A stretch of 64,000 nt of DNA from Clostridium chauvoei (GCF_002327185.1 NZ_CP018624.1:310001-374000); one strand, 5' to 3'; shown: positions 27,406-37,053, counted from the first letter of the stretch. Numbers and translations: made by a program. Notes: a model not told the origin generated them from the letters alone.

Positions 27406-28311
27406 ATGAAAATCGGAGTAATAATGGGAGGAATATCTTCAGAAAGAGAAGTATCCTTAAATAGTGGAAACTCAATTGTTGAAAATATAGATAAAAATAA
27501 ATATGAAGTACTTCCAATAATAATTGATAAAAAAGAAGATATTATAGAGAAGGTTAAAGGAATAGATTTTGCTTTATTAGCTCTACATGGAAAATTTGGA
27601 GAAGATGGAACAGTTCAATCAGTTCTTCAAACTCTAGGTATTCCATATTCAGGATGTGGACCATTAAGTAGTGCTTTATGTATGGATAAGGATCTTACAA
27701 AGAGAATTTTACAAGCTAATAATATAAGAACTGCAAGATGGTTAAATGTATCAAATGTAGATGAAATAGATTATGATAAAATAGAAGAAATGAAGTATCC
27801 TGTTTTTATAAAACCAACAAACGGTGGTTCAAGTGTTGCAACCTTTAAAATTACTAAAAAAGAAGATGTAGAAGAGGCTGTAAGAGAAGGCTTAAAATGG
27901 GATAATGAAGTTATGATAGAAGAATTCATTAAGGGGGAAGAAATTACTTGTCCTGTATTTAAAAATGAAATGTTCCCAATTATAGCAATAAGACCTAAAA
28001 CAGACTTTTTTGATTATACTCAAAAGTATTCTGGAGATGGAGCAGATGAAATAATAATAGAACTAGAAGAAAAGCTTCATAATGAAGTAGAACAAATGGC
28101 TTTAGACACATATAAAGCATTAAAATGCTCAGTTTATTCAAGAATTGATATGATAATAACAGAAGAAGGTGTTCCTTATATTTTAGAAGTAAACACACTT
28201 CCAGGAATGACAAAAACAAGTTTATTCCCTAAAAGTGCAGCAGCAAAAGGATTTAACTTCACTCAATTTATAGATATGATAATTGAAAATTCAATTAAAG
28301 AAAATAGATAA
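27406..28311 (+). CDS. ddl: D-alanine-D-alanine ligase
   Basis: 301 residues; the ATG at 27406 is chosen because GGAGG stands 7 bases before it and the product then begins MKIGVIMGGISSEREVSLNSG, the usual Ddl start. ATP-grasp fold; Mg2+ and nucleotide ligands in RIDMIITEEGVPYILEVNTLPG (N-terminal half of that segment and EVN). The omega loop FDYTQKY has the Lys-Tyr typical of D-Ala-D-Ala rather than D-Ala-D-Lac ligases. Makes the dipeptide of peptidoglycan stems. Followed by a terminator and a VanRS-like pair. Confidence 0.93.
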   Translation: MKIGVIMGGISSEREVSLNSGNSIVENIDKNKYEVLPIIIDKKEDIIEKVKGIDFALLALHGKFGEDGTVQSVLQTLGIPYSGCGPLSSALCMDKDLTKRILQANNIRTARWLNVSNVDEIDYDKIEEMKYPVFIKPTNGGSSVATFKITKKEDVEEAVREGLKWDNEVMIEEFIKGEEITCPVFKNEMFPIIAIRPKTDFFDYTQKYSGDGADEIIIELEEKLHNEVEQMALDTYKALKCSVYSRIDMIITEEGVPYILEVNTLPGMTKTSLFPKSAAAKGFNFTQFIDMIIENSIKENR

Positions 28312-28324
28312 TTTATATTAAATG

Positions 28325-28362
28325 AAAGTAGGATGAATAATTAAAATTTATCCTACTTTTTT
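28325..28362 (+). terminator. Intrinsic terminator after ddl
   Basis: AAAGTAGGAT and ATCCTACTTT with an AT-rich loop, then seven Ts. Confidence 0.85.
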
Positions 28363-28482
28363 TGTTAAGGTTTTTTTAAGAATTAGATACAGATTTAATT
28401 AAGAATTAGTAAGTACAATAAAATTAAATAATTAATAGTATATATGTTAAAATTAATCTATATAGAATTGGAGGTTAGATTA

Positions 28483-29199
28483 ATGAGCAGAGAAAGAATT
28501 TTAATAGTTGATGATGAAAAAGAGATAAGAGATTTAGTAGAGATATATTTAAAAGGCGAAGGGTATGATACTGTAAAAGCTGAAAATGGAGAAGAAGCTT
28601 TAGAAATGCTTAAGTTTAATAATATAGATTTAATAATTTTAGATATAATGATGCCAAAATTAAATGGAATAGAAGCTTGTTTAAAGATAAGAGAAGAAAG
28701 AGAAATGCCAATAATAATGTTATCTGCAAAATCAGAAGACTTGGATAAAATACTAGGTCTAAATACAGGAGCAGATGATTATCTAACAAAGCCTTTTAAT
28801 CCTTTAGAATTAGTAGCGAGAGTTAAGTCACAACTTAGAAGATATAAAAGATTTAATAAAGTAACGGTAGTAGAAGAAAATATAATAGAGCAACAATCAA
28901 ATATTTTAGAAATAGATGAAATAAGTATAAATTTAGATACCCATGAAGTTTTTAGAGATGGAGTTGAAATAAAACTTACTCCAACTGAATTTGATATTTT
29001 AGTTTTACTTGGAACTAATAGAGGAAAAGTCTTTAGTATTGAAAATATATATAATAGCGTTTGGAAACAAGAATTTATGAAATCAGATAATACAGTAATG
29101 GTTCATATAAGAAAGGTAAGAGAAAAAATAGAGGAGGATCCAAGAAAGCCTAGATATATAAAAACTGTATGGGGGGTAGGTTATAAAATTGATAGGTAA
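28483..29199 (+). CDS. OmpR-family response regulator (VanR-like)
   Basis: 238 residues from the ATG at 28483, chosen because GGAGG (28470-28474) stands 8 bases before it; an upstream in-frame ATG lacks a site. Receiver domain with acidic pair Asp10-Asp11, phospho-acceptor Asp54 in LDIMMP and Lys in LTKPF; C-terminal winged-helix DNA-binding domain (IKLTPTEFDILVLL ... VWGVGYKI). Overlaps its kinase gene by 11 bases. Target genes unknown; the cell-wall neighbours (ddl, GH25, vanW) suggest envelope stress. Confidence 0.9.
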   Translation: MSRERILIVDDEKEIRDLVEIYLKGEGYDTVKAENGEEALEMLKFNNIDLIILDIMMPKLNGIEACLKIREEREMPIIMLSAKSEDLDKILGLNTGADDYLTKPFNPLELVARVKSQLRRYKRFNKVTVVEENIIEQQSNILEIDEISINLDTHEVFRDGVEIKLTPTEFDILVLLGTNRGKVFSIENIYNSVWKQEFMKSDNTVMVHIRKVREKIEEDPRKPRYIKTVWGVGYKIDR

Positions 29200-30733
29200 A
29201 AAAAACAAAGAAAAATTAGGATTCTTTAAAAGAATTGAAAATTTAATAATAAGACTATTTTATAAGATACATGATTCAAAATTAGGACGGTTACTTAGAA
29301 AATACTTAGATTGGATATTAAAGAAAGTTGAAAAAAGTATAAGATTTGAATTAGTTGTTGTATTCGGTATATGTTTCTTATCAGCCTTTATGTTTTATGG
29401 ATTTGCTAATAACTTATTAGCAAGAGAACATACTAATACAAGGTTAGAATATGATTATGGATCAATACAATCTAATGCAAATAATATTATAAATATATTA
29501 AGCAATCAGGAAACCTATCCGATAAAAGGTTTAAGTGATAACAAGCTAATAGAAGAAATACTAAATCATTACAAGGATACTAAGGCAAAAATCTACTTAA
29601 CTGATTTAGATGGTAAAGTTATTTATAAAATAAATGGTGAAACTCAAGATAAATTAGATATATATTCTATTATGGATAAAAGTAATAACAACTTAGAAAA
29701 TGGAGAAGAGAAAACTTTAATATATCCAGTTAAGATAGGAGAAGATAGAGCATATCTTATATACTCTAAAGTACCAAAACCATATATTACTTATGATAAT
29801 TATATAGTTGAAAATTCATTTTTAGCACTTGTTTTATCTGTATTAGTATTTATATCTATTTTTATAATAGTTACTAATAGAAAGATGAAATATATAGATG
29901 AAATAGCTAAAGGTGTTAAAATAATTTCATTAGGAGATCTTTCTTATAGAATTGAAGAGAGAGGGAAGGATGAAATAAAGAATTTAGCTACAGATATAAA
30001 TATTATGGCTAATGAAATTGAAACAAGAATAGAAAATGAAAGAAAATCAGAAAAGACAAAATCTGAACTTATAACAAACGTATCACATGACTTAAGAACA
30101 CCATTAACTTCAGTAATGGGGTATATTGGGTTAGTTAAGGATGGAAAATACGAGAGTGAAGAAGTTATGAGAGAATACTTAGATATTGCTTTTAACAAAT
30201 CAACACAACTAAAAGATCTTATAGAAGATTTATTTGAGTATACAAAGCTTAATAATAGTGGTATACAACTTAATAAAAGCAAAGTAAATATAATAGAATT
30301 CTTATCACAACTTATAGAAGAATATATTCCTGTCTTTGAAGAGAGCAATTTAGAAGTGAAAAAGAGATTTGTGGATGATAATAGTATAGTAGAAATTGAT
30401 GCAAGTAAGATGGTAAGAGTATTTGAAAATCTATTTTCTAATGCTATTAAATATTCTTTTAAACCAGGAGAAGTTATAGTATCTGTATATGAAAATAATG
30501 ATTATGTAAATATTGTAATTAAAAATAAAGGGGAAAATATTCCTAAAGAAAAGGTAGAAAGATTATTTGATAGATTTTACAGAGTAGATGAATCTAGAAA
30601 TTCTAATAATAAAGGAACTGGCTTAGGATTAGCAATATCTAAAAATATAGTAGAACTACATGATGGTTTAATTTGGGCAGAATGTGTGGGAAATGATGTT
30701 AGTTTCTTTGTTAAGCTTAAATGTATTAAATAA
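29189..30733 (+). CDS. Membrane sensor histidine kinase (VanS-like)
   Basis: 514 residues with a TTG start 8 bases after GGGGGGTAGG, overlapping the regulator gene. Two membrane helices (about 55-76 and 205-230) enclose an extracytoplasmic sensor of about 130 residues; then HAMP-like, HisKA with SHDLRTPLTS (phospho-His), and HATPase with FDRFYRVD and GTGLGLAI. A long basic N-terminal cytoplasmic segment precedes the first helix. Phosphorylates the upstream regulator. Confidence 0.9.
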   Translation: MIGKKNKEKLGFFKRIENLIIRLFYKIHDSKLGRLLRKYLDWILKKVEKSIRFELVVVFGICFLSAFMFYGFANNLLAREHTNTRLEYDYGSIQSNANNIINILSNQETYPIKGLSDNKLIEEILNHYKDTKAKIYLTDLDGKVIYKINGETQDKLDIYSIMDKSNNNLENGEEKTLIYPVKIGEDRAYLIYSKVPKPYITYDNYIVENSFLALVLSVLVFISIFIIVTNRKMKYIDEIAKGVKIISLGDLSYRIEERGKDEIKNLATDINIMANEIETRIENERKSEKTKSELITNVSHDLRTPLTSVMGYIGLVKDGKYESEEVMREYLDIAFNKSTQLKDLIEDLFEYTKLNNSGIQLNKSKVNIIEFLSQLIEEYIPVFEESNLEVKKRFVDDNSIVEIDASKMVRVFENLFSNAIKYSFKPGEVIVSVYENNDYVNIVIKNKGENIPKEKVERLFDRFYRVDESRNSNNKGTGLGLAISKNIVELHDGLIWAECVGNDVSFFVKLKCIK

Positions 30734-30766
30734 ATATTTTAATAAATGTAACTTTTAATATAGAAA

Positions 30767-30798
30767 AATAATACTCTAATAAAGAGTATTATTTTTTT
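30767..30798 (+). terminator. Intrinsic terminator after the kinase
   Basis: AATAATACTCT and AGAGTATTATT with AATAA loop and T tract. The GH25 ribosome site starts only about 5 bases later. Confidence 0.85.
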
Positions 30799-30811
30799 AT
30801 TTGGAGGAAAA

Positions 30812-31753
30812 ATGCAAAATAAAAATCCTAATAGCCTTTTTGGCATAGACATAAATGAGTACACTCAAGGAGCAGACTTTGCTACTTTGGCTAGAACAAT
30901 AGATTTTTTATATTTAAGATCATCAGGTTCAGGCTCAGGGAGATTTAGAGTAGATAAAAAATTCTTGGAGTTTGCAAAATCTTCAAGAGAATATGGAATC
31001 CCAGTTGGAGCATATCATTTTGGAGTACCATCTTATGATTTAGTAACTGCAGACTCACAATGTGATGACTTTATAGGAATATTACAAGAGGGATTTGGAA
31101 AGAAAAACTATGGAGATTTATTTCCAGTATTAGATGTAGAAGTGCCTATAGATAAAACTATCAGTACAAAAGCTTTGGTAGATTGGATTGATAGATTTAG
31201 AAAAAGATTTGAAAGAAAGACTAGAAGAAGATTAATGCTATATACAGGTTTATTTTTTATAGACTTATATAATAACTTTACTGTTCCGGGTGGAGCACAA
31301 CCTTTAAAAAATATGCCATTATGGATTGCTATGTATACTAAAGTTCCTAGTAATCCAGTTTATCCACCAGATGTTGGAGGATGGACTAAGTGGAGAATAT
31401 GGCAATATAGTGAAGATCAAAAAGTAAATGGAGTAAAAAATCCTGTAGATGCAAATTGGGGTCCTGATAATATAGATCTTTTAACTCAACCTAAAAATGT
31501 AAGAAATTTAAGAGTAGAAAAGATTGGAGATAATATAAAGATATATTGGAAAAAGAATACTGATGTAGACTTATTAGGATATAATTTATTTGCTAATGGG
31601 TATTGGATAGGAACAGTAGATAAAACCGATACTAACTTTGAAGTAAGTACAAGAAACTTACCATTTATACCAAAAGGACCAATAACTATTAGCATAGAAG
31701 CTTTTGATTTTGATGGAGATACATCCCAAGATAGAACAAAAGTAACAGTTTAA
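30812..31753 (+). CDS. GH25 muramidase with C-terminal FN3-like domain
   Basis: 313 residues. GH25 fold begins FGIDINEYTQ (catalytic-site Asp near residue 9) and carries the Asp-x-Glu pair in FPVLDVEVP (about 108-116) and WQYSED later; residues about 225-313 form a fibronectin III-like domain. No signal peptide is present, as in some clostridial autolysins of this family, so it may act at lysis or leave the cell by another route. Cleaves the MurNAc-GlcNAc bond of peptidoglycan. No phage genes adjoin. Confidence 0.85.
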   Translation: MQNKNPNSLFGIDINEYTQGADFATLARTIDFLYLRSSGSGSGRFRVDKKFLEFAKSSREYGIPVGAYHFGVPSYDLVTADSQCDDFIGILQEGFGKKNYGDLFPVLDVEVPIDKTISTKALVDWIDRFRKRFERKTRRRLMLYTGLFFIDLYNNFTVPGGAQPLKNMPLWIAMYTKVPSNPVYPPDVGGWTKWRIWQYSEDQKVNGVKNPVDANWGPDNIDLLTQPKNVRNLRVEKIGDNIKIYWKKNTDVDLLGYNLFANGYWIGTVDKTDTNFEVSTRNLPFIPKGPITISIEAFDFDGDTSQDRTKVTV

Positions 31754-31763
31754 AATCCAATAA

Positions 31764-31793
31764 TAAAAACCCAGATTATTCTGGGTTTTTTAT
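31764..31793 (+). terminator. Intrinsic terminator after the GH25 gene
   Basis: AACCCAGA and TCTGGGTT with TTAT loop and a T tract. Confidence 0.9.
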
Positions 31794-31976
31794 TATTAAT
31801 AAATAGCAACAAAAAGTTAATATTTATTAATTAAAATTTTCGAGAAAACGTATTAAAATAAGAGTGGAAATATTATATAATAATAAATACATATTATTAA
31901 TAAAAAGGTATAAACTATTAATTAGTATTAAATTTATATTGTTTATATATTAATATTTGTAATAATTAAATTAAGG

Positions 31977-33395
31977 ATGCGAGGGTTTAAGGGAGTGGAA
32001 AATAACACTGAAAATGCTAAAGGCAAGGAATGGATAGTAAAAAATAAAAAAAATATTTATATTTCATTAGCAATAATATCTACTATTATAACAATAAGTT
32101 TCATTTACATATTTTCTGTCAATAGCAATGTAAAACAATGGCAAAGTAAAATATACCCTAATATTGTTGTTAATGGGGTGGATATTGGTGGTTTAACTAA
32201 AGAAGAAGCAAGCTTAAAATTAAAACAAGAATTATCGGCTCCAATTATGGATAAAATATTAAAAATAAGAGTTGGGGATAAAGAAGTAGATTTAAAGTAT
32301 TCCGAAATAGAACCAGTATATGATATTGATTCTATAATTAACGAAGCTATTAATTTTGGGAAAATGGGTAGTATCTTTGAACAAGATAATTTAATAGAAG
32401 ATGGTGCAGGACATAAAATAGATGCACAAATAGCTTATAATGAAGACAAGTTAAAAGAATTCGAAGAAAAAGTAAAAACCGAAGTTAATGTTATACCAGT
32501 AGATGCAACTATTTCAATAAATAATGGGAATATAGCAATAACTAAAGAGGTTGTTGGTAAAAAAATAAATGAAGAAAATCTTCATAATAAGCTTGTAGAA
32601 AATATAAATGGTAATCCGAAGGATTTAGTAGAATTAAACTTTGAATTAGAAGATTCATTAGCAAAAGTCAAAGCATCAGATTTAGAAAAAATAACAGGAA
32701 AGATAAGTGGATTTACAACTGGATATACTAGTACTGGCGATGGAAGAGTCACTAATATGAGTATTGCGTTGAAAGCTGTTAATGGAACAGTTTTAATGCC
32801 AGGTGAAGAATTTAGCTATAATAATATAGTTGGAGATACAACACCAGAGAAAGGATATGAAAAGGCGAATACTTATGTCGGTAATGAGATAGTTCCTGAT
32901 TATGGTGGAGGGATATGCCAAGTTTCAACAACTTTATATAGAGCAGCGATGAATGCTAATTTAAAATCAACAGAAAGAGCTAACCACACATTAACAGTTT
33001 CATATTCAGATCCAGGTTTAGATGCTACAGTAGCTTATGGAGTAGTAGATTATAAATTTGTTAATTCATATGATTTTCCAGTATATATAGAAGGATATAT
33101 TGGTGGAGGAACTGTAGGATTTAATATTTACGGAAATAAAGAGGCTTTAAGTGGAAAGACATATCAACTAGTAAATGAAGTACACGAAAAATATAATCCA
33201 GAAGTTGAATATATTGATAATCCAGCTTTAAAAGAAGGAGAGCAAAAAGTAAAAATTAATGGTATGCCAGGCTATAAGGCAAGTTCTTACCAAATAACAT
33301 ATGAAAATGGAGTAGAAGTTTCTAGAGAATGGATATCTACAGATGTATATAGAACAACTAACACTGTAATTGAAAGAGGAACTAAAAAACAGTAA
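31977..33395 (+). CDS. VanW/YoaR-family protein with peptidoglycan-binding and G5-like domains
   Basis: Up to 472 residues. The ATG at 31977 has almost no spacing to its AAGG; the GTG at 31995, 9 bases after GAGGG, is an equally good start. One membrane helix near residues 27-48, PG_binding_4-like region (about 55-225), VanW domain (about 245-385) with MPGEEFSYN and GGGICQVSTTLY, and a G5-like C terminus. Membrane-anchored, outside-facing. Related proteins sit in vancomycin-resistance and sporulation clusters but the reaction is not known. Confidence 0.85.
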   Translation: MRGFKGVENNTENAKGKEWIVKNKKNIYISLAIISTIITISFIYIFSVNSNVKQWQSKIYPNIVVNGVDIGGLTKEEASLKLKQELSAPIMDKILKIRVGDKEVDLKYSEIEPVYDIDSIINEAINFGKMGSIFEQDNLIEDGAGHKIDAQIAYNEDKLKEFEEKVKTEVNVIPVDATISINNGNIAITKEVVGKKINEENLHNKLVENINGNPKDLVELNFELEDSLAKVKASDLEKITGKISGFTTGYTSTGDGRVTNMSIALKAVNGTVLMPGEEFSYNNIVGDTTPEKGYEKANTYVGNEIVPDYGGGICQVSTTLYRAAMNANLKSTERANHTLTVSYSDPGLDATVAYGVVDYKFVNSYDFPVYIEGYIGGGTVGFNIYGNKEALSGKTYQLVNEVHEKYNPEVEYIDNPALKEGEQKVKINGMPGYKASSYQITYENGVEVSREWISTDVYRTTNTVIERGTKKQ

Positions 33396-33432
33396 TAGTA
33401 AATAAAATTATGTAACATAATAAATATTAAAG

Positions 33433-33468
33433 TAGAGGAGTTAGTTTGTACTAATCCTCTATTTTAAT
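33433..33468 (+). terminator. Intrinsic terminator after the VanW gene
   Basis: TAGAGGA, inner pairs TTAGT/ACTAA, and TCCTCTA followed by TTTTAAT. Confidence 0.75.
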
Positions 33469-33575
33469 ATTAGATAAAATATACAAATTTATCCTGTAAA
33501 CATACTCTTTCTTCAACATTAGGGTAAGTAAAATCATATAATAAAATATTACTTAAGGTTACAAAGGAGAGTTTT

Positions 33576-34415
33576 ATGAGATATAAAATGATTTGTATAG
33601 ATATGGATGGAACTTTATTAGGTAAAGGAAGAGAAATATCTGAGGAAAACAAGAGAATTATAAAAGAAGCTTATGATGAAGGGGCTAAAATTGTTGTAAC
33701 CACAGGGAGAATATATAATAATGCAGCATATTTTTCAAATATTCTAGGTGTGGAATCTCCAGTAATAGCAGCTAATGGAGCAATTATAAGAGAAAAGCAT
33801 GATGATCATATAATATATCAAAATACAATCCCAAAAGAAGAATGTAAAGAACTTGCAAAATTACTATATAAAAACAAAATGCACTTTCATTTTTATACTA
33901 TAGACAGTATTTACTGTAGTAGTAATTTTGTTGAATTTGGGACTAAATTATTTATGACTAAACAAATAGGTTATGAAAGTTTAAAAATTAATTATTATAT
34001 TGCTAAAAATATAGATGAATGGGAGGAAATATTTAATAATAATAGTGATAAGATAACAAAATGTATTGCCTTTTCTTTAAATAAAGATAAGATAAAAAAC
34101 TTTAAAAAAGAATTAGATAGTATAGATGAAGTAGTTTATTTTGGAGCAGGAGCACACAGTATAGAAATCAATCATAGAGGTGTATCTAAAGGAAATGCAG
34201 TAAAAGAATTGGCTAAGTATTATGGATTTAATAAAGATGAAATAATGTGTATTGGAGATAATGAAAATGATTTGTCTATGATACAGTATGCAGGATTAGG
34301 AATAGCAATGGGAAATGCAATAGAAGCAGTTAAAAAGGCAGCAGATTATATAACAGATACAAATAAAAGACACGGTGTAGCTAAAGCTATAAAAAAATTT
34401 GTTTTAAAAAAATAA
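33576..34415 (+). CDS. Cof-type HAD hydrolase
   Basis: 279 residues. HAD motif I DMDGTLL (about 7-13), motif II TTGR, motif III Lys in SKGNAVKEL, motif IV GDNENDLSM, with a C2-type cap between. Cytosolic phosphatase of sugar phosphates or nucleotides; the exact substrate is unknown. AAGGAG 8 bases before ATG. Confidence 0.88.
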   Translation: MRYKMICIDMDGTLLGKGREISEENKRIIKEAYDEGAKIVVTTGRIYNNAAYFSNILGVESPVIAANGAIIREKHDDHIIYQNTIPKEECKELAKLLYKNKMHFHFYTIDSIYCSSNFVEFGTKLFMTKQIGYESLKINYYIAKNIDEWEEIFNNNSDKITKCIAFSLNKDKIKNFKKELDSIDEVVYFGAGAHSIEINHRGVSKGNAVKELAKYYGFNKDEIMCIGDNENDLSMIQYAGLGIAMGNAIEAVKKAADYITDTNKRHGVAKAIKKFVLKK

Positions 34416-34467
34416 ATTATAGTATTCAAAGTTTAAGCTATAAGCATAATAACATTGAGGTGATTTT

Positions 34468-35475
34468 ATGTTTATACCAGAAAAAGTAGTTTTTGATGAG
34501 AAAGCTTTAAATTACACATTAGGAATTGAACTATTAAATAGATTCAAAAAAGAAAAGATTGAGATACAAATAAATAAAACAGGAAGAGTTACAGGAGATA
34601 CTAAAGAAAGTGATACAGAAAAATTTTTTAGTGGTAAAAGAACATTAGTTGTTGGAGTAAGAGGAGATAGTAAATTTCAAACTTGTAAACCATCCGCACA
34701 TTATCAGTTACCTTTAGTTAGTGGGTGCATGGGGATGTGTGAATATTGTTATTTAAATACTCAATTAGGTAAGAGACCGTATACAAAAATATATGTAGAC
34801 ATAGATGAAATTTTAAATAAAGCTTTTAACTATGCAGAGGAAAGATTGCCAGAAATAACTATATTTGAAGGTTCAGCAACATCAGATCCTATCCCAGTAG
34901 AAAATTATACACATGCACTTAAAAAAGCTATAGAAGCTTTTGGAAGTAACGATAACACCAGATTTAGATTTGTAAGTAAATTTAATGAAGTACATGAACT
35001 TTTAGGGATTAAACATAATGGACATACAACAATAAGGTTTAGTATTAATACAAATGAAATTATAAAGAAATATGAACATGGAACTAATTTAATTGATGAA
35101 AGGCTAGAGGCGGCTAAGAAAATAAAGGAAGCAGGATATAAGCTAGGTTTTATAATAGCTCCAGTTTTTATATACAAAGGATGGAAAGAGGAGTACTTAG
35201 AACTTATAAATAAAGTTAAAAATATGTTTGATAAAGAATATATAGAATTTGAGGTAATATCCCATAGATTTACTGAAAGAGCTAAGAAAAATATATTGTC
35301 AATATATCCAAGTAGCACATTACCTATGAGTGAAGAAGAAAGAAAATTTAAATTTGGTCAATTTGGATATGGTAAATACATATATAAAGATGAAGAACTT
35401 AAGGAAATAAAAGGATTTTTCAAAGAAACTCTTAGCAGTAACTTTGGAGAAAAAAGTATAAAATATATAATATAA
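34468..35475 (+). CDS. splB: Spore photoproduct lyase
   Basis: 335 residues. Radical SAM motif CMGMCEYCYLNT (CxxxCxxC, about residues 87-94) and the SPL-type C terminus. Directly reverts spore photoproduct, the UV lesion of spore DNA, to two thymines. GAGGTG lies 6 bases before ATG. A weak sigma-F/G-like pair (GTATT at 34422, CATAATA at 34445) precedes it; the gene is sigma-G dependent in Bacillus. Strong sign of a spore former. Confidence 0.92.
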   Translation: MFIPEKVVFDEKALNYTLGIELLNRFKKEKIEIQINKTGRVTGDTKESDTEKFFSGKRTLVVGVRGDSKFQTCKPSAHYQLPLVSGCMGMCEYCYLNTQLGKRPYTKIYVDIDEILNKAFNYAEERLPEITIFEGSATSDPIPVENYTHALKKAIEAFGSNDNTRFRFVSKFNEVHELLGIKHNGHTTIRFSINTNEIIKKYEHGTNLIDERLEAAKKIKEAGYKLGFIIAPVFIYKGWKEEYLELINKVKNMFDKEYIEFEVISHRFTERAKKNILSIYPSSTLPMSEEERKFKFGQFGYGKYIYKDEELKEIKGFFKETLSSNFGEKSIKYII

Positions 35476-35511
35476 AAATTAAAAATAATTAGTAAATTAT
35501 TTGTATTTTCT

Positions 35512-35540
35512 TTGACTAATATATTAGTATATAGTATCAT
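35512..35540 (+). promoter_or_regulatory. Promoter for trmL-degV
   Basis: TTGACT (35512-35517), 17-base spacer, TATCAT (35535-35540). Confidence 0.6.
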
Positions 35541-35562
35541 TTTCAGTAGACAAAATTTTAAT

Positions 35563-35590
35563 AAGTAAGGTGAGGCCATCTTGCTTTTTT
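35563..35590 (+). terminator. Terminator-like hairpin in the trmL leader
   Basis: AAGTAAGGTG and CATCTTGCTT (10 bp with two wobble pairs) with AGGC loop, then four Ts, ending 4 bases before the trmL ribosome site. It lies downstream of the promoter, so it would attenuate trmL rather than end splB. Confidence 0.5.
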
Positions 35591-35608
35591 AGTTGGAGGG
35601 TGAAAAAC

Positions 35609-36070
35609 TTGAATTTAAACATAGTATTATATCAACCTGAAATTCCTCAAAATACAGGTAATATTGCAAGGACATGTGTTTTAACAAACTCAAGACTACA
35701 TTTAATAAAGCCAATGAGTTTCACTATAGATGATAAACAGGTCAAAAGAGCAGGTCTTGATTATTGGAAAGATTTGGACTTAGAGATACACGAGAGTTAC
35801 GAAGATTTCATTAAGAAGTATGGAAACGAAAGAATATTTTTAGCTACAACACATGGTGGTGTACATTATGATGAAGCATCATTCAAAGAAGGAGACTTTA
35901 TAATGTTTGGTAGAGAATCATCAGGTGTTCCAGAGGATGTACATAATGTACATAATGGAATAAGAGTACCTATGATTAAAAGTAGTACTAGAAGTTTAAA
36001 TATATCTAATACAGCTGCAATTATAGCTTATGAGGCATTAAGACAAATTGGTTTTCCAGGAATGAAATAG
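35609..36070 (+). CDS. trmL: tRNA (cytidine/uridine-34-2'-O)-methyltransferase
   Basis: 153 residues from the TTG at 35609, which follows GGAGGG by 8 bases and gives the usual start NLNIVLYQPEIPQNTGNIAR. SPOUT trefoil-knot signature: LIKPMSF, FGRESSGVP, and RSLNISNTAAIIAYEALRQ at the C terminus. Methylates the ribose of the wobble base of tRNA-Leu. The degV gene follows after 19 bases. Confidence 0.9.
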   Translation: MNLNIVLYQPEIPQNTGNIARTCVLTNSRLHLIKPMSFTIDDKQVKRAGLDYWKDLDLEIHESYEDFIKKYGNERIFLATTHGGVHYDEASFKEGDFIMFGRESSGVPEDVHNVHNGIRVPMIKSSTRSLNISNTAAIIAYEALRQIGFPGMK

Positions 36071-36089
36071 ATATTAGGGGGAGAGCTAT

Positions 36090-36926
36090 ATGCAAAAAAT
36101 AAAAATTGTTACAGATAGTTGTCTAGATATTCCACAAGAAATAATAATGGAAAATAATATAGAAGTTTTACCAGTATTAATTAATTTTGGTGAAGAAAGT
36201 TATATAGATATAGAAGAAATAAATTTAAAAGATATGCAAGAAAGAATAGAAAGAGAAAATATTCTTCCTACAACAGCACAAATAATTCCAAGTAGATTTG
36301 AAGAATGCTTCAGTAGAAATCTTGAAGAAGGATATAAAGTTATTGCTATTATAATGTCTTCAAATATGAGTGGAACTTATCAATCAGCATGTTTAGCTAA
36401 AAATATGATAGAATCAGATGACATAGTTGTTATTGATACTCAAACAATAACTTCTGGCGAAGGATTACTAGTATTGAAAGCATGTAGATTAAGAGATCAG
36501 GGGCTATCAATTGAAGAAATAGAAAAAGAAATTTTAGATACTGTACCTAAAGTTAAAAGTTCTCTTGCTTTTGAATCTTTAGAGAACCTTGTTAAAGGTG
36601 GAAGAATTTCAAAAACAGCAGCAGCTATAGGAACTGCTCTAGGTTTAAGAATTATTTTAGAAGTTAAAGATGGTATAATGTCTGTAAAAGATAAAGTTAG
36701 AGGTGGAAAGAAAGCTTTAAAGAAAATAATCTCAGATTATGAAGCAGGAAATCCAGATCCAAATGAACCAGTAATATTACTTCAAAATGCAAATCCAGAG
36801 CTTTCAAAGGCACTAAAGGAGTATTTAACTGATAATAATATTAAACATATTGATGCAACAGTAGGTTGTGCAGTTGGAATACATTCAGGTCCTAAAGCAG
36901 GGGGATTATTCTTTATAAGTAAATAA
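36090..36926 (+). CDS. DegV-family fatty-acid-binding protein
   Basis: 278 residues. DegV fold: KIVTDSCLDIP at the start, SSNMSGTYQSA (about 91-101) lining the fatty acid site, and a C-terminal GCAVGIHSGPKAGGLFF. Members such as FakB bind a fatty acid and present it to FakA kinase; no fakA is in the window. A second copy is at 52077. Confidence 0.85.
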   Translation: MQKIKIVTDSCLDIPQEIIMENNIEVLPVLINFGEESYIDIEEINLKDMQERIERENILPTTAQIIPSRFEECFSRNLEEGYKVIAIIMSSNMSGTYQSACLAKNMIESDDIVVIDTQTITSGEGLLVLKACRLRDQGLSIEEIEKEILDTVPKVKSSLAFESLENLVKGGRISKTAAAIGTALGLRIILEVKDGIMSVKDKVRGGKKALKKIISDYEAGNPDPNEPVILLQNANPELSKALKEYLTDNNIKHIDATVGCAVGIHSGPKAGGLFFISK

Positions 36927-36941
36927 AAATTAGTATTATAT

Positions 36942-36987
36942 AAAAAACGCTAAGTAGTATATATTATATACAAATTAGCGTTTTTTT
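36942..36987 (+). terminator. Intrinsic terminator after degV
   Basis: AAAAACGCTAA and TTAGCGTTTTT with an AT-rich loop of about 21 bases. Confidence 0.85.
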
Positions 36988-37053
36988 GAATTTGTAAATA
37001 ATTAGAATAAATGTAAAGATATATTTAATAAATAGGAGGGTTTTTAGTATTTT

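Noticed and set aside
27406-33395. Vancomycin resistance operon
   Set aside because: No vanH or vanX, and the ligase has the Lys-Tyr omega-loop typical of housekeeping D-Ala-D-Ala ligases.
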